38,565 nt of DNA from Anaerolineae bacterium (GTDB lineage: Bacteria > Chloroflexota > Anaerolineae > Promineifilales > Promineifilaceae), in assembly GCA_019637635.1 (NCBI GenBank), contig JAHBVI010000061.1, positions 1-38,565 on the forward strand, read 5' to 3'. This document shows, one piece after another, positions 30,381-38,507 of this stretch; position 1 is the first letter of the stretch; each line of letters starts with the position of its first letter. The notes beneath the pieces are model-generated. The model made no database searches, was not told where the DNA came from, and was given only the letters and a program-made list of their open reading frames with translations. Made by a program: the position numbers and the translations under genes.

Positions 30381-30444
30381 AGTGCCAGGCAAGGGGCTGT
30401 ACGGCGCTAGTTGACCAAAAAGGTTCTGCCCCTTGCCTGGCACT
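30381..30444. repeat. 64-bp inverted-repeat element, copy B
   Basis: The same 17-bp termini (AGTGCCAGGCAAGGGGC and complement) and total length as 20676-20739, with a diverged centre. It lies 12 bp beyond the -35 box of the TetR promoter. Confidence 0.87.
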
Positions 30445-30451
30445 ATGAGTT

Positions 30452-30486
30452 AATAAAAAAGCCTCTCGACCACTTCGAGAGGCTTT
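30452..30486 (-). terminator. Intrinsic terminator of the ABC importer cluster
   Basis: AAAGCCTCTCGA pairs with TCGAGAGGCTTT around 5 nt. Read on the minus strand it is followed by a T-run. It lies about 47 bp past the binding-protein stop, beyond a heptamer array. Confidence 0.85.
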
Positions 30487-30490
30487 CGAT

Positions 30491-30532
30491 TTACCGATTA
30501 CCGATAACCGATTACCGATAACCGATTACCGC
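30491..30532. repeat. Heptamer tandem array, locus 8 (single arm)
   Basis: Six units of TTACCGA, TAACCGA and TTACCGC end at the base before the binding-protein stop codon. No complementary arm is present. Confidence 0.8.
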
Positions 30533-31660
30533 CTATTCCCCACCAGGCGTCACTTCCACATCCAATCGTTGGTAATTGGCCCCGGTGGTATCGCCTTCAA
30601 GCCCTTCCAGCGCCTTTTGCGCCAGGTCGGTGCGCAGCGCGGCCGCATCTGGCGCCTGGGAAATGACGCCAAAGTCTACGGAGATGTCTACCGTTTGCTG
30701 GTACAGATCATTATCCATCACGCCGATGCCCTGCGGCGACGGCCAGATGAGGGCGTTGATCTCATTCAACTGCCAGCGCATGTGCCCTTCGCCCAACGTC
30801 GGGCCATTGTCCAGCACAATATTCACGCAGGCATCAAAATTATCCCGGCAGAACATCCAGCCGCGGAAAGTGGCGCGCAGGAAACGCACGGCAATATCCT
30901 CATTGCCTGCCTGCGATAACCAGTCGCCGCGCACAAATACATGATCTTGCAGCATGGCCGTGCCCACGTCATTGTAATCAAACACCTTGAAATCTTCTGG
31001 CTGATACAGATTGCCCGTTTCCGGGTTGGTCGCTTCCAACAGTTGAGCGTACTCGTTGTAAATTTCCGCCTGCGCCAGGTCAATTTCCCGGTTGAGCAGC
31101 AGAGACATGTCAAACGGCTGCTGCACAATCGTCACCTGGTTGGGGTCGTTGGGTTCAATGCCTGCCTGGCGCAGGGCGGCGAACACTTCCCACTCATTGC
31201 CAAAGCCCCAGGTACCCACACGTTGCCCGGCCCAATCTTCCACCGTCTCATAACCGGCGTCTGCCCAGGCCACTTGCAGCGTGCCACTGCGCTGGAAAAT
31301 CTGGGCGATGTTCACCAGGTTGGCGCCTTGCTCACGGGAGGCCAGCATCTTGGGCACCCAGGCCACGCCAAATTCCGCCTGGCCGGCCGCCACCACTTGT
31401 TGGGGCACAATTTCCACTGCCCCTTCTTTAATGGTCACGTCCAGGCACTCATCGGCGTAGAAGCCCTGTTCTTTGGCGGCGTAGTAACCGGCAAATTGGG
31501 ACTGCGTGACCCACTGCAACTGAATGGTAACGGGGGTGAGGCTTTCACAGTCACCGCTGGCAGTCTCTTCTTCGCCGCCGCTGCTGCAAGCGGCCACCAG
31601 GGCCATCACCAGGATCAGACCAAACAATAAAATCAGGGATTTCCAATTCAAAACTTTCAT
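30533..31660 (-). CDS. NMT1/THI5-type ABC substrate-binding lipoprotein
   Basis: The 375-residue product starts at ATG 31660, after GGAGGAG; the 60-residue in-frame extension is not credible. The lipoprotein signal has lipobox V-A-A-C (Cys25). The mature protein opens with IQLQWVTQSQFAGYYAAKEQ-G-F-Y, the NMT1/THI5 signature used for hydroxymethylpyrimidine, riboflavin and related nitrogen heterocycles. A V-G-T-W-G-F-G-N-E-W-E-V segment and a C-terminal L-I-W-P-S-P-Q-G-I-G segment are also family-like. It would deliver ligand to the permease and ATPase encoded upstream. The exact substrate is not determinable, and no TPP or FMN riboswitch core was seen. Confidence 0.88.
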   Translation of the reverse strand: MKVLNWKSLILLFGLILVMALVAACSSGGEEETASGDCESLTPVTIQLQWVTQSQFAGYYAAKEQGFYADECLDVTIKEGAVEIVPQQVVAAGQAEFGVAWVPKMLASREQGANLVNIAQIFQRSGTLQVAWADAGYETVEDWAGQRVGTWGFGNEWEVFAALRQAGIEPNDPNQVTIVQQPFDMSLLLNREIDLAQAEIYNEYAQLLEATNPETGNLYQPEDFKVFDYNDVGTAMLQDHVFVRGDWLSQAGNEDIAVRFLRATFRGWMFCRDNFDACVNIVLDNGPTLGEGHMRWQLNEINALIWPSPQGIGVMDNDLYQQTVDISVDFGVISQAPDAAALRTDLAQKALEGLEGDTTGANYQRLDVEVTPGGE

Positions 31661-31749
31661 GTTTCTCCTCCAAAAGTGGTTGAAATAGGGTAAAAAATCT
31701 AGCTGCAAGATGACCGGTATGCCGATAACACCACCTCCTTTATGAATAG

Positions 31750-31778
31750 AACGCAGATGAACGCGGATGACGCGGATA
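31750..31778. repeat. Short AACGCAGATGAACGCGGATG-type repeat
   Basis: AACGCAGATG, AACGCGGATG and ACGCGGATA follow one another with a 9-10 bp period in the leader of the binding-protein gene. Similar units are common intergenic repeats in uncultured bacteria. It differs in period from the heptamer arrays. Confidence 0.5.
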
Positions 31779-31856
31779 CATTGAAGGGGGCTACGTTTTG
31801 CTCCTGACTGAAATGCAACACACCCATTAGAAAAGTCCAAAAACGCCGGCGTCCAA

Positions 31857-32924
31857 TTATGAATCAGGATTGAAGATCGTTACCTCATAGGTGAATGTCT
31901 GGGGCGTGCCGCCAATCACCACATTCTGGACATTGACAACAAAGGTTATATCGCTGCCGGGCGGCTGGGGGGCAGATTCGCTCAGTTCCCAAACCAGGGT
32001 GTTTTCGCCGAAGCCATTCACAACCGGGCTGACGGTGACGCCAATGGCCTGCCCGTTGCGGGTCACCGTCACGGTGGCGTTGCTGAAATTGGCCCCGGCA
32101 TAGGCAAATGACCAACGGGGAAAAACAACCCGGTACGGGACGTAACCGGGCGGCGGCCAGGCGACAAACGGTTCACGAGTGGCGGGGCGCGGCTCCCACA
32201 TGTGGTCATGGTCGAACACCCACAGCGCCTGGGCTGCTGGATAACCATCCTGGGGCGGAATGTCACCGCTGCCCATGAAGCGGGTTTGTGGATACAAAAT
32301 CCAGCGGCGATGGCCCACAAAGTAATTGCCGCTGCCGGGGTCTTGCACATAGCCGCTGATGGCGGCGGGGCCGTACACACCCAGGAAAAGATTGGAACTG
32401 CCGGCGCCGTTGCTGCCATCGGTGCTGTAACACGTCCAACTGGTGGGCGGGGTATGGCTCAGGGCGCGGTTGACGCTCATCATCAGGGCGGCTGCCTGTG
32501 CTTTGCTGTTGTAGGTGGCGTCAAAACCAACAACGGGGGGGATGCCGGCCATGGCCCGGAAATAGTTAATGCGGTGCAGCACGGCTTCACGGAAGACGGC
32601 CGTTGTCGTACCTGGATGGCAACTGCCGTGATGTCCCGTCCAGCCGGCGGCCACCCCTTCTGAGGCCAGGTATTCCCCCAGGTAGTGTTGCTGCACGGCC
32701 GTGCGATCTTGCGTATTGACCCAGGGCAGTAACGCTGGCGGGTTGGTTACGAACGGCAAATAGGCCAGGTAGCCAGAGTAAACGGCAACCGGGTTTTCTT
32801 CTCTTTCTGGGAAAGCAGGCGGCGGCCCCGGCGCGTCCTCCACCGCCAGGCCGGCCATGCCTCGCCCCAGCAGCAAAAACAGGGCCAGGAACAATAATAG
32901 ATGAAGCCGTTTTTGACTAAACAT
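31857..32924 (-). CDS. Secreted CAP-superfamily (SCP/PR1) protein
   Basis: The 355-residue product starts at ATG 32924, with AGGAAG 5 bp upstream; a 17-codon extension would be encoded by the heptamer array and is rejected. A signal peptide (about 4-25) leads into a Pro-rich stalk. A CAP-like domain follows (about 110-250) with V-L-H-R-I-N-Y-F-R-A-M-A-G and N-S-K-A-Q-A-A-A-L-M-M, an A-L-S-H-T-P-P helix with the family His, and V-G-H-R-R-W-I-L-Y-P. The C-terminal beta domain (about 270-350) is Ig-like. CAP proteins are extracellular; bacterial functions are mostly unknown. It lies inside the ABC importer gene run but shares no obvious function with it. Confidence 0.85.
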   Translation of the reverse strand: MFSQKRLHLLLFLALFLLLGRGMAGLAVEDAPGPPPAFPEREENPVAVYSGYLAYLPFVTNPPALLPWVNTQDRTAVQQHYLGEYLASEGVAAGWTGHHGSCHPGTTTAVFREAVLHRINYFRAMAGIPPVVGFDATYNSKAQAAALMMSVNRALSHTPPTSWTCYSTDGSNGAGSSNLFLGVYGPAAISGYVQDPGSGNYFVGHRRWILYPQTRFMGSGDIPPQDGYPAAQALWVFDHDHMWEPRPATREPFVAWPPPGYVPYRVVFPRWSFAYAGANFSNATVTVTRNGQAIGVTVSPVVNGFGENTLVWELSESAPQPPGSDITFVVNVQNVVIGGTPQTFTYEVTIFNPDS

Positions 32925-32942
32925 GATTCTTCCTGTTTGATT

Positions 32943-33031
32943 CCGCAGACCGCAGACCGCAGACCGCAGACCCAATACCGTTTACGGATTATGGATTACC
33001 GCTCACTGCTCACCGCTCACCACTCACCGCT
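32943..33031. repeat. Heptamer tandem array, locus 9 (composite)
   Basis: CGCAGAC four times, then CGGATTA/TGGATTA, then CCGCTCA, CTGCTCA, CCGCTCA and CCACTCA. Three different heptamers sit side by side, like merged arrays. The right end overlaps the stop codon of the permease ending at 33024. Confidence 0.8.
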
Positions 33032-33875
33032 CCTCCCCCCGCACCGACGGATGCCAGGGAATGGCAAACCGCTCGACGGTGAGGACGATGAGATAAAGCG
33101 AAATACCAACCACACAGGCCAGAATGATGGCCGCCCAAGCATTGGCAAAGCGGAATTGGGCGGCCTCTTGTGTGATGTAGACACCCAATGCCGACCGATT
33201 GCCGCCGAAGTATTCGCTGACAATGGCCCCAATCATGCTCAGGGCGGCGGCTACCTTGAGGGCGTTAAAAATGTAGGGCAGGGCGTTGGGCACCCGCAGC
33301 CGGAACAGCGTATCAAATTCGCTGGCGGCGTAAGAGGCCATCAGTTCCAGGGCATTGGCGTTTACCAGCGTCAGGCCGCGCACCGTGTTGATCATCACCG
33401 GGAAAAAGACGATGACGGCCACAATGGCCATCTTGGAGACGGGATTGTCCACGCCAAACCAGTTGTTGAGGATGGGGGCAAAGGCCAGGATGGGCACAGA
33501 GTTGGCGGCGATGGCAAAGGGCATGAGCGCTTCGGTGGCAATCGTCCAGCGGGCGGTGGCCAGGGCTACCAGGATGCCCAAACTACAGCCAATGGCAAAA
33601 CCACCCAGCGCTTCTTTGGTGGTAAACCAGCCTAACTGGATGAGCTGCCGCCAGTTGCTGCTCAAGGAATTGTAAATTGAGGAAGGCGCCGGCAGCAGAA
33701 ATTCCTGGATGCTGAAAAGACGGACAAAAAATTCCCAACTGACAATAGCGAAGATGAAAATGAGGATGGAGGGCAGGTAGTATTGCAGCCAGCTTTGTTT
33801 GCGCGCCGGGATGACGGCGTCAACGCCGGCGGCCACGTCGCTAAATCCGGTCTGATCCGTGGTCTGCCCGGCCAT
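33024..33875 (-). CDS. ABC importer permease (second of two)
   Basis: The 283-residue product has six predicted TM helices and the BPD-type inner-membrane signature, with E-A-A loop F-D-T-L-F-R-L-R-V-P-N-A-L-P-Y. It belongs to the SsuC/TauC/ThiX-like permease group that pairs with NMT1-type binding proteins. Its ATG overlaps the ATPase stop (TAATG), so translation is coupled. The C-terminal few codons fall in the heptamer array. Another permease of the same family is encoded at 34725. Confidence 0.93.
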   Translation of the reverse strand: MAGQTTDQTGFSDVAAGVDAVIPARKQSWLQYYLPSILIFIFAIVSWEFFVRLFSIQEFLLPAPSSIYNSLSSNWRQLIQLGWFTTKEALGGFAIGCSLGILVALATARWTIATEALMPFAIAANSVPILAFAPILNNWFGVDNPVSKMAIVAVIVFFPVMINTVRGLTLVNANALELMASYAASEFDTLFRLRVPNALPYIFNALKVAAALSMIGAIVSEYFGGNRSALGVYITQEAAQFRFANAWAAIILACVVGISLYLIVLTVERFAIPWHPSVRGEER

Positions 33876-34654
33876 TATAAACCTGCCTCGGCCTGGCGCA
33901 GCGCCTCGCGCACCTGGTTGACCAGTTCAAAGTAGCGGGTCATTTCGCGGGTGTCTACGTCGCGGTGGCGGGGCAAATCTATTTCGATGATCTCGGTGAT
34001 GCGCCCCGGCCGAACCGACATGATAACGACTCTGGTGGAGAGGAAAACGGCTTCGGCAATGCTGTGGGTGATGAACACGGCCGTTTTGTTCGTCTGCTCC
34101 CAAATCTGGTGCAATTCCTGGTTCATGCGCTCGCGGGTCATCTCGTCCAGCGCGCCAAAGGGTTCGTCCATCAGCAACAACTGTGGCCGCATGACCAGGG
34201 CGCGGGCAATGGCTACCCGCTGCTGCATCCCGCCGGACAATTGCCAGGGGTGGTGGTTTTCAAAACCGGACAATTCCACCAGGGCCAGCATCTCTTTGGC
34301 GCGGTTTTCCCGTTCTGTTTTGGCGATGCCTTTCAATTCCAGCGGTAACTGCACGTTTTTGCTGACGGTGCGCCATTCGTACAGGGTGGCCGCCTGGAAG
34401 ACCATGCCGTAATCCTGATCCAGCCGCGCCTGGGGCGCCGGTTTGCCGTTTACCAATACCGCACCGCTGGACGGGGCTGTCAGGTCGCCCACCAGCCGCA
34501 GCAGGGTAGATTTGCCACAGCCGGATGGCCCAATGATGGAGACAAATTCGCCGGGCTGGATGTCCAGGCTGATCTCTTTGAGGGCAAGCACCTGGTTGGC
34601 CTCGCCGGGATTAAAAACTTTGCTGACGTTTTGGATGGAGACGGTGGGGGGCAT
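33875..34654 (-). CDS. ABC importer ATP-binding protein (SsuB/TauB/ThiZ type)
   Basis: The 259-residue product has Walker A GPSGCGKS, Q-loop F-Q-A-A-T-L-Y-E-W-R, signature LSGGMQQRVAIARAL, Walker B LLLMDEPFGALDEMTR and switch His in F-I-T-H-S-I-A-E-A. These are the nitrate/sulfonate/taurine-type ATPase landmarks. It is flanked by the two permeases and stop/start overlaps the downstream one. It powers the importer with the 30533 binding protein. Confidence 0.94.
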   Translation of the reverse strand: MPPTVSIQNVSKVFNPGEANQVLALKEISLDIQPGEFVSIIGPSGCGKSTLLRLVGDLTAPSSGAVLVNGKPAPQARLDQDYGMVFQAATLYEWRTVSKNVQLPLELKGIAKTERENRAKEMLALVELSGFENHHPWQLSGGMQQRVAIARALVMRPQLLLMDEPFGALDEMTRERMNQELHQIWEQTNKTAVFITHSIAEAVFLSTRVVIMSVRPGRITEIIEIDLPRHRDVDTREMTRYFELVNQVREALRQAEAGL

Positions 34655-34655
34655 A

Positions 34656-34727
34656 GGTGATTGGGTGATTGGGAGATTAGGAGATTGGAGATTCTGTCAA
34701 TCTCCAATCTCCGATCTCCAATCTCTA
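34656..34727. repeat. Heptamer tandem array, locus 10 (two arms)
   Basis: GTGATTG, GGTGATT, GGAGATT, GGAGATT units face AATCTCC, AATCTCC, GATCTCC, AATCTCT. The right end overlaps the stop codon of the permease ending at 34725. The array lies inside the operon, between permease and ATPase genes. Confidence 0.85.
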
Positions 34728-35657
34728 TTCAGGTCTTCTCCGGTTGCGTAAGACGATATATTCCACAAGGGATACCAGTAAATAAAAGAAGATGCCGACG
34801 AAGGCGGTGATGAGGATGGTGGCCCAGAGGCGTTCGGGGCCGGAAATGTAGTAGGAGTTGAAGTTGAGAATAGCCCCACCCAGGCCGTCGCGGATGCCGG
34901 AGGGCAGTTCGCCGATGATGGCGCCCACGACGCTGGCGGTGGCGGAGATTTTGAGGGCGGTGAAGATGAGGGGCAGGGCGGCGGGGAAACGGAGTTTCCA
35001 CATCATCGTCCAGGTGGAGGCGGCGTAAGAGTGCATGAGTTCTACGGCCGTACCTTCCACCGACCGCAATCCTCTCAACGTGTTAATTGTCACCGGGAAA
35101 AAGGTGAGATAGGCGGCAATGATAGCCACGCTCAGCCAACCCGCTTTGAGCCAGATGATGATCATGGGGGCAATGGCCAGGATGGGCACCGTTTGCGAGG
35201 CGACCACATAGGGCATCAGACCGCGCTCCAGCATGTGGGAATGGGCGAAAATGGCTCCCAGCGCAAAGCCCAGCAGCCCGCCAATGGCAAAACCGAGAAA
35301 GGCTTCGCGGAAAGTGAACACGGCCGCGCTCGCCAACACCTGGATCAGCGGCGGCCCATTGCGCCGTGATTCCCGGCCAAACGCTTCAAAAATTGTCCAC
35401 AGGTGGGGCAGGTTGAGGTCAGAGGCGATTTTGAAGCGGAACGGGGGATTATGTTCGATGCCAAACGGGTTGTTGGCCAGCCGCCAGGGGTCGCCGCCGA
35501 TGAATTTAAGGCTTTCCCAGGCAAATGCCAGCAGCAGCAGAATGACAATGAGGGAGATGGTCTGGCGGGCAAAACGCGAACGGCCGTGCCACCATCGAGA
35601 AAAGCGGCCTTGTTTTTCGGTGATTATCGGCGCGGGCAAGGTTAACGTCTCAGACAT
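34725..35657 (-). CDS. ABC importer permease (first of two)
   Basis: The 310-residue product has an N-terminal TM (about 33-50), a long extracytoplasmic loop, then five helices. The E-A-A loop W-T-M-M-W-K-L-R-F-P-A-A-L-P-L is intact, as in SsuC/TauC-like permeases. It differs clearly from the second permease, so the pair probably forms a heterodimer. It is first in the importer gene order on the minus strand. No riboswitch is evident in the leader (35658-35760). Confidence 0.92.
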   Translation of the reverse strand: MSETLTLPAPIITEKQGRFSRWWHGRSRFARQTISLIVILLLLAFAWESLKFIGGDPWRLANNPFGIEHNPPFRFKIASDLNLPHLWTIFEAFGRESRRNGPPLIQVLASAAVFTFREAFLGFAIGGLLGFALGAIFAHSHMLERGLMPYVVASQTVPILAIAPMIIIWLKAGWLSVAIIAAYLTFFPVTINTLRGLRSVEGTAVELMHSYAASTWTMMWKLRFPAALPLIFTALKISATASVVGAIIGELPSGIRDGLGGAILNFNSYYISGPERLWATILITAFVGIFFYLLVSLVEYIVLRNRRRPE

Positions 35658-35760
35658 ACGGACGGTATTTTAGGAGATGTTTGAGCCGTGTCAAACTGCT
35701 CTTGTTAAGAACGGTTGTGCTGCAATACCGTTCGTTGGCACTTTTTGAGGAGGACAGGCA

Positions 35761-36003
35761 ATGGATGACAACAAAGCGTTAGTTCAACTTCAGTTTGAGG
35801 GACACCAGATTCGGCGGGTTTTGGACGAGGCAACCGGGGAATGGTGGTGTGCCGTTGAGGATAAGGGGGAGTGATAGTCAAAGCTATATCGCAACTTGGA
35901 AATCTCCGCCTACCGCGTACTGCCCGCCCAAGAATACGAAGAAGCGATGAAGTGGCTCAACGCCTGGTATCAACGTCTGACCAACCAGGACATCCCCTTT
36001 TAG
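35761..36003 (+). pseudogene. Remnant of a Bro-N/antirepressor-like phage protein
   Basis: From ATG 35761 (AGGAGG 7 bp upstream), the frame MDDNKALVQLQFEGHQIRRV continues LDEATGEWW, like the start of Bro-N/DinD-type antirepressors, then stops (TGA TAG at 35872-35877). In the same frame, without a further stop, KLYRNLEISAYRVLPAQEYE and E-A-M-K-W-L-N-A-W-Y-Q-R-L follow to 36003, resembling an ORF6C-type C-terminus. The expected middle of well over 100 residues is missing. An internal deletion that left both ends in one frame is the simplest reading. Homology is assigned by eye. Confidence 0.6.
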
Positions 36004-36260
36004 TGACACCTGTCATTCCGAACCCCGCCTGGGGAAAGGCATCTTTCACCTGGCAGGTTCACCCAAACCGTGTCTCCTGCCTGTCTCGCCCCGCATGTAT
36101 CAGAAGGGGCGAGGGCGAGACGGCGCGGTGACCAGGCTCTTTGTTTCGGCCACCTATCGCCCGCGCCGTCCCGCCTCTACGACAATGTGTTTCGCGTGCG
36201 GTGTAGATGGGAGTACAATTGCCTGACTCGTCTGGAAAGCACCATCTCAGGAGGATGAAA

Positions 36261-38507
36261 GTGGCTGGAAACGTATCACCTGGGGCCTCGCTCATGGCGC
36301 GCATAAGCGGCGAACTGCGCTGGCGGCGTTTGTTGCCGGCGATGACGGCCGGGATGGTAGCCGGTCTGCTGGAAATTATCCTGACCCTCTCTTTTGCCGC
36401 CCTCATCTATTCCGGGCCGTTGTCTGGCTTTGTGTCCCAGGGCATTGGCCTGGCGCTGTTTGGGGTCATCATCAGCGGCACGATCATCGCCCTGTTCACT
36501 TCGCTGCCGGGCGTGTTAGGGGGGAATCAGGACGTGGCCACGGCCATCCTGGCCCTGATGGCGGCTAGCATTGCTCGCCCCCTGCCGCCCGGCAGTTCAC
36601 CGGAAGAGGTGTTTCTGACCGTGGCTGTAGCCGTGGCCCTGACGACGATGATTACCGGCCTGTTTTTCTGGGCGCTGGGCTATTTTCAATCGGGCAACCT
36701 GGTGCGCTTTTTGCCTTACCCGGTGATGGGCGGTTTTCTGGCGGGCACGGGCTGGCTGCTGGCTACCGGCGGCCTGAGCATGATGGCCGAATTGCCTGCC
36801 AGCCTGGCGGAGTGGGGGGTGTTGGCGCAGCCAGAATTGTTGTGGCGCTGGCTGCCGGGTCTGGTGTTTGCCGTGATGTTGTTGATGGCTTCCCGCCGCT
36901 CCGGTCATTTTTTGCTGCTGCCGGGTATGGTGTTGGGGGGAATGCTGCTGTTTTATCTGGCGGCGTGGTTGCTGGGGCAGCCGGCAGCGGCGTTGTCGGC
37001 AGATGGTTGGTTATTAGGCCCATTTCCGCCGGGCAGTTTGCTCCAACCGATCAATTATGCCGCGTTGAACCAGGTGAATTGGGCGGTGTTGGCCGGGCAG
37101 ATGGTGAATGTGGTGACGATTTTTGTCATCAGTGTGTTGGCGCTGCTGCTTAATGCCGGCGGCCTGGAGATTGCCACCCGGCAGGAAGTGGATTTGAACC
37201 GGGAATTGAAGGTGGCGGGTATGGCCAATCTGGCCGGGGGCCTGGTGGGGGGGATGGTCGGTTACCAGCAGTTGAGTTTGTCGGTTATGAATATCAAGAT
37301 GGGGGCTAACAGCCGGTTGGCCGGTTTGTTCACGGCCGTCGTCTGTATGCTGGCGTTGTTAGTGGGCGCTTCGGTGTTATCGTTGTTTCCCCGGCTGATT
37401 TTGGGGGGGCTGGTGTTGTACCTGGGGTTGTCCTTTTTGGTGGAGTGGGTGGTGGAAACGTGGCGCACCCTGCCGAAGACCGATTACCTGGTGATTGTGC
37501 TGATTTTGGTGGTCACGGCCGTTGTCGGATTCCTGGAAGCGGTGACGGTAGGGCTGCTGGTCGCCGTCATCTTCTTCGTCATCAATTACAGCCGGGTAGA
37601 CGTGGTGCGCCAGGAGATATCTGGGCAGGAGTGCCAGAGCCGCCTGACCCGCGACTTTGCCGAACGACATTTTTTGGATGTGGCCGGCGAGCAGATTTAC
37701 ATTTTGCAGTTGCAGGGATACATCTTCTTTGGCACGGCGGACAGCCTGCTCAACCGGGTACGGCAGCGAATGGTAGACGCCGATTTGCCGCCGGTGCGGT
37801 TTGTGGTATTGGACTTTCACCGGGTGACGAAGATTGATTCGACGACGATTATCAGCTTTCAAAAGATGTGGCAATTGGCGCAGGCGCGGCAAATTATGCT
37901 GTTGCTGACCGACCTGTCGCCGGACATCCTGGCCCAATTGGGGCAAAGCGACCGGCCGCTCAGGGATTTGGAGGGCATCCGCCTGTTTGCCGATCTGGAT
38001 CATGGGCTGGAGTGGTGTGAGAATCAGTTGTTGGCGGCGATGACTGAGATGGTGGATGGGAAACGGCCGTTATGGGAAGTCAACCCCACCCTGTCTGACC
38101 CGCAGCAGCAGGCGCGCCTGTTCCACTACTTTCAGCGGCAGGAGGTGGCCGTGGGTGACACGCTCATTCAACAAGGCGACCGGCCCGATGCCCTGTACTT
38201 CATCGAAACGGGACAGGTGACGGCGCAAATGGAGCAGCACGGCCGTGAACCGGTGCGGTTCCAAACCATGCGCAGCGGCCACATTGTGGGCGAGATTGGC
38301 TTTTACCTGGGGCAGGAACGCACGGCGGCAGTGGTGGTGGACAAACCGGGCGTGGTTTACCGCCTGTCGGTGGACGCCTTGCGCCAGATGGAACAGGAAG
38401 CCCCGGACATTGCCGCCGCTTTTCACCAGATCATGTCCCATTTGATGGCGGAGCGGGTGACGCACCTGGTGCGGCAGGTGGATGCATTTCAGCAGTATAA
38501 ACGGTGA
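36261..38507 (+). CDS. SulP-family anion transporter with STAS and cNMP-binding domains
   Basis: The 748-residue product starts at GTG 36261, 6 bp after AGGAGG; ATG 36255 abuts the ribosome binding site and ATG 36294 is also possible. A SulP membrane domain of about 11 helices (about 15-450) includes the P-V-M-G-G-F-L-A-G-T-G-W stretch. A STAS domain (about 465-590) contains Y-I-F-F-G-T-A-D-S-L and V-L-D-F-H-R-V-T-K-I-D. A cNMP-binding domain (about 620-735) contains L-Y-F-I-E-T-G-Q-V and G-E-I-G-F-Y-L-G-Q-E-R-T-A-A, keeping the Glu and Arg of a nucleotide-binding cassette. The substrate may be sulfate, bicarbonate or another anion. Two sensor domains imply control of transport by cyclic nucleotide. 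Confidence 0.92.
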   Translation: MAGNVSPGASLMARISGELRWRRLLPAMTAGMVAGLLEIILTLSFAALIYSGPLSGFVSQGIGLALFGVIISGTIIALFTSLPGVLGGNQDVATAILALMAASIARPLPPGSSPEEVFLTVAVAVALTTMITGLFFWALGYFQSGNLVRFLPYPVMGGFLAGTGWLLATGGLSMMAELPASLAEWGVLAQPELLWRWLPGLVFAVMLLMASRRSGHFLLLPGMVLGGMLLFYLAAWLLGQPAAALSADGWLLGPFPPGSLLQPINYAALNQVNWAVLAGQMVNVVTIFVISVLALLLNAGGLEIATRQEVDLNRELKVAGMANLAGGLVGGMVGYQQLSLSVMNIKMGANSRLAGLFTAVVCMLALLVGASVLSLFPRLILGGLVLYLGLSFLVEWVVETWRTLPKTDYLVIVLILVVTAVVGFLEAVTVGLLVAVIFFVINYSRVDVVRQEISGQECQSRLTRDFAERHFLDVAGEQIYILQLQGYIFFGTADSLLNRVRQRMVDADLPPVRFVVLDFHRVTKIDSTTIISFQKMWQLAQARQIMLLLTDLSPDILAQLGQSDRPLRDLEGIRLFADLDHGLEWCENQLLAAMTEMVDGKRPLWEVNPTLSDPQQQARLFHYFQRQEVAVGDTLIQQGDRPDALYFIETGQVTAQMEQHGREPVRFQTMRSGHIVGEIGFYLGQERTAAVVVDKPGVVYRLSVDALRQMEQEAPDIAAAFHQIMSHLMAERVTHLVRQVDAFQQYKR

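Noticed and set aside
35658..35760. FMN or TPP riboswitch ahead of the importer cluster
   Set aside because: No conserved core of either class is visible here or in the leader of the binding-protein gene (31661-31856).
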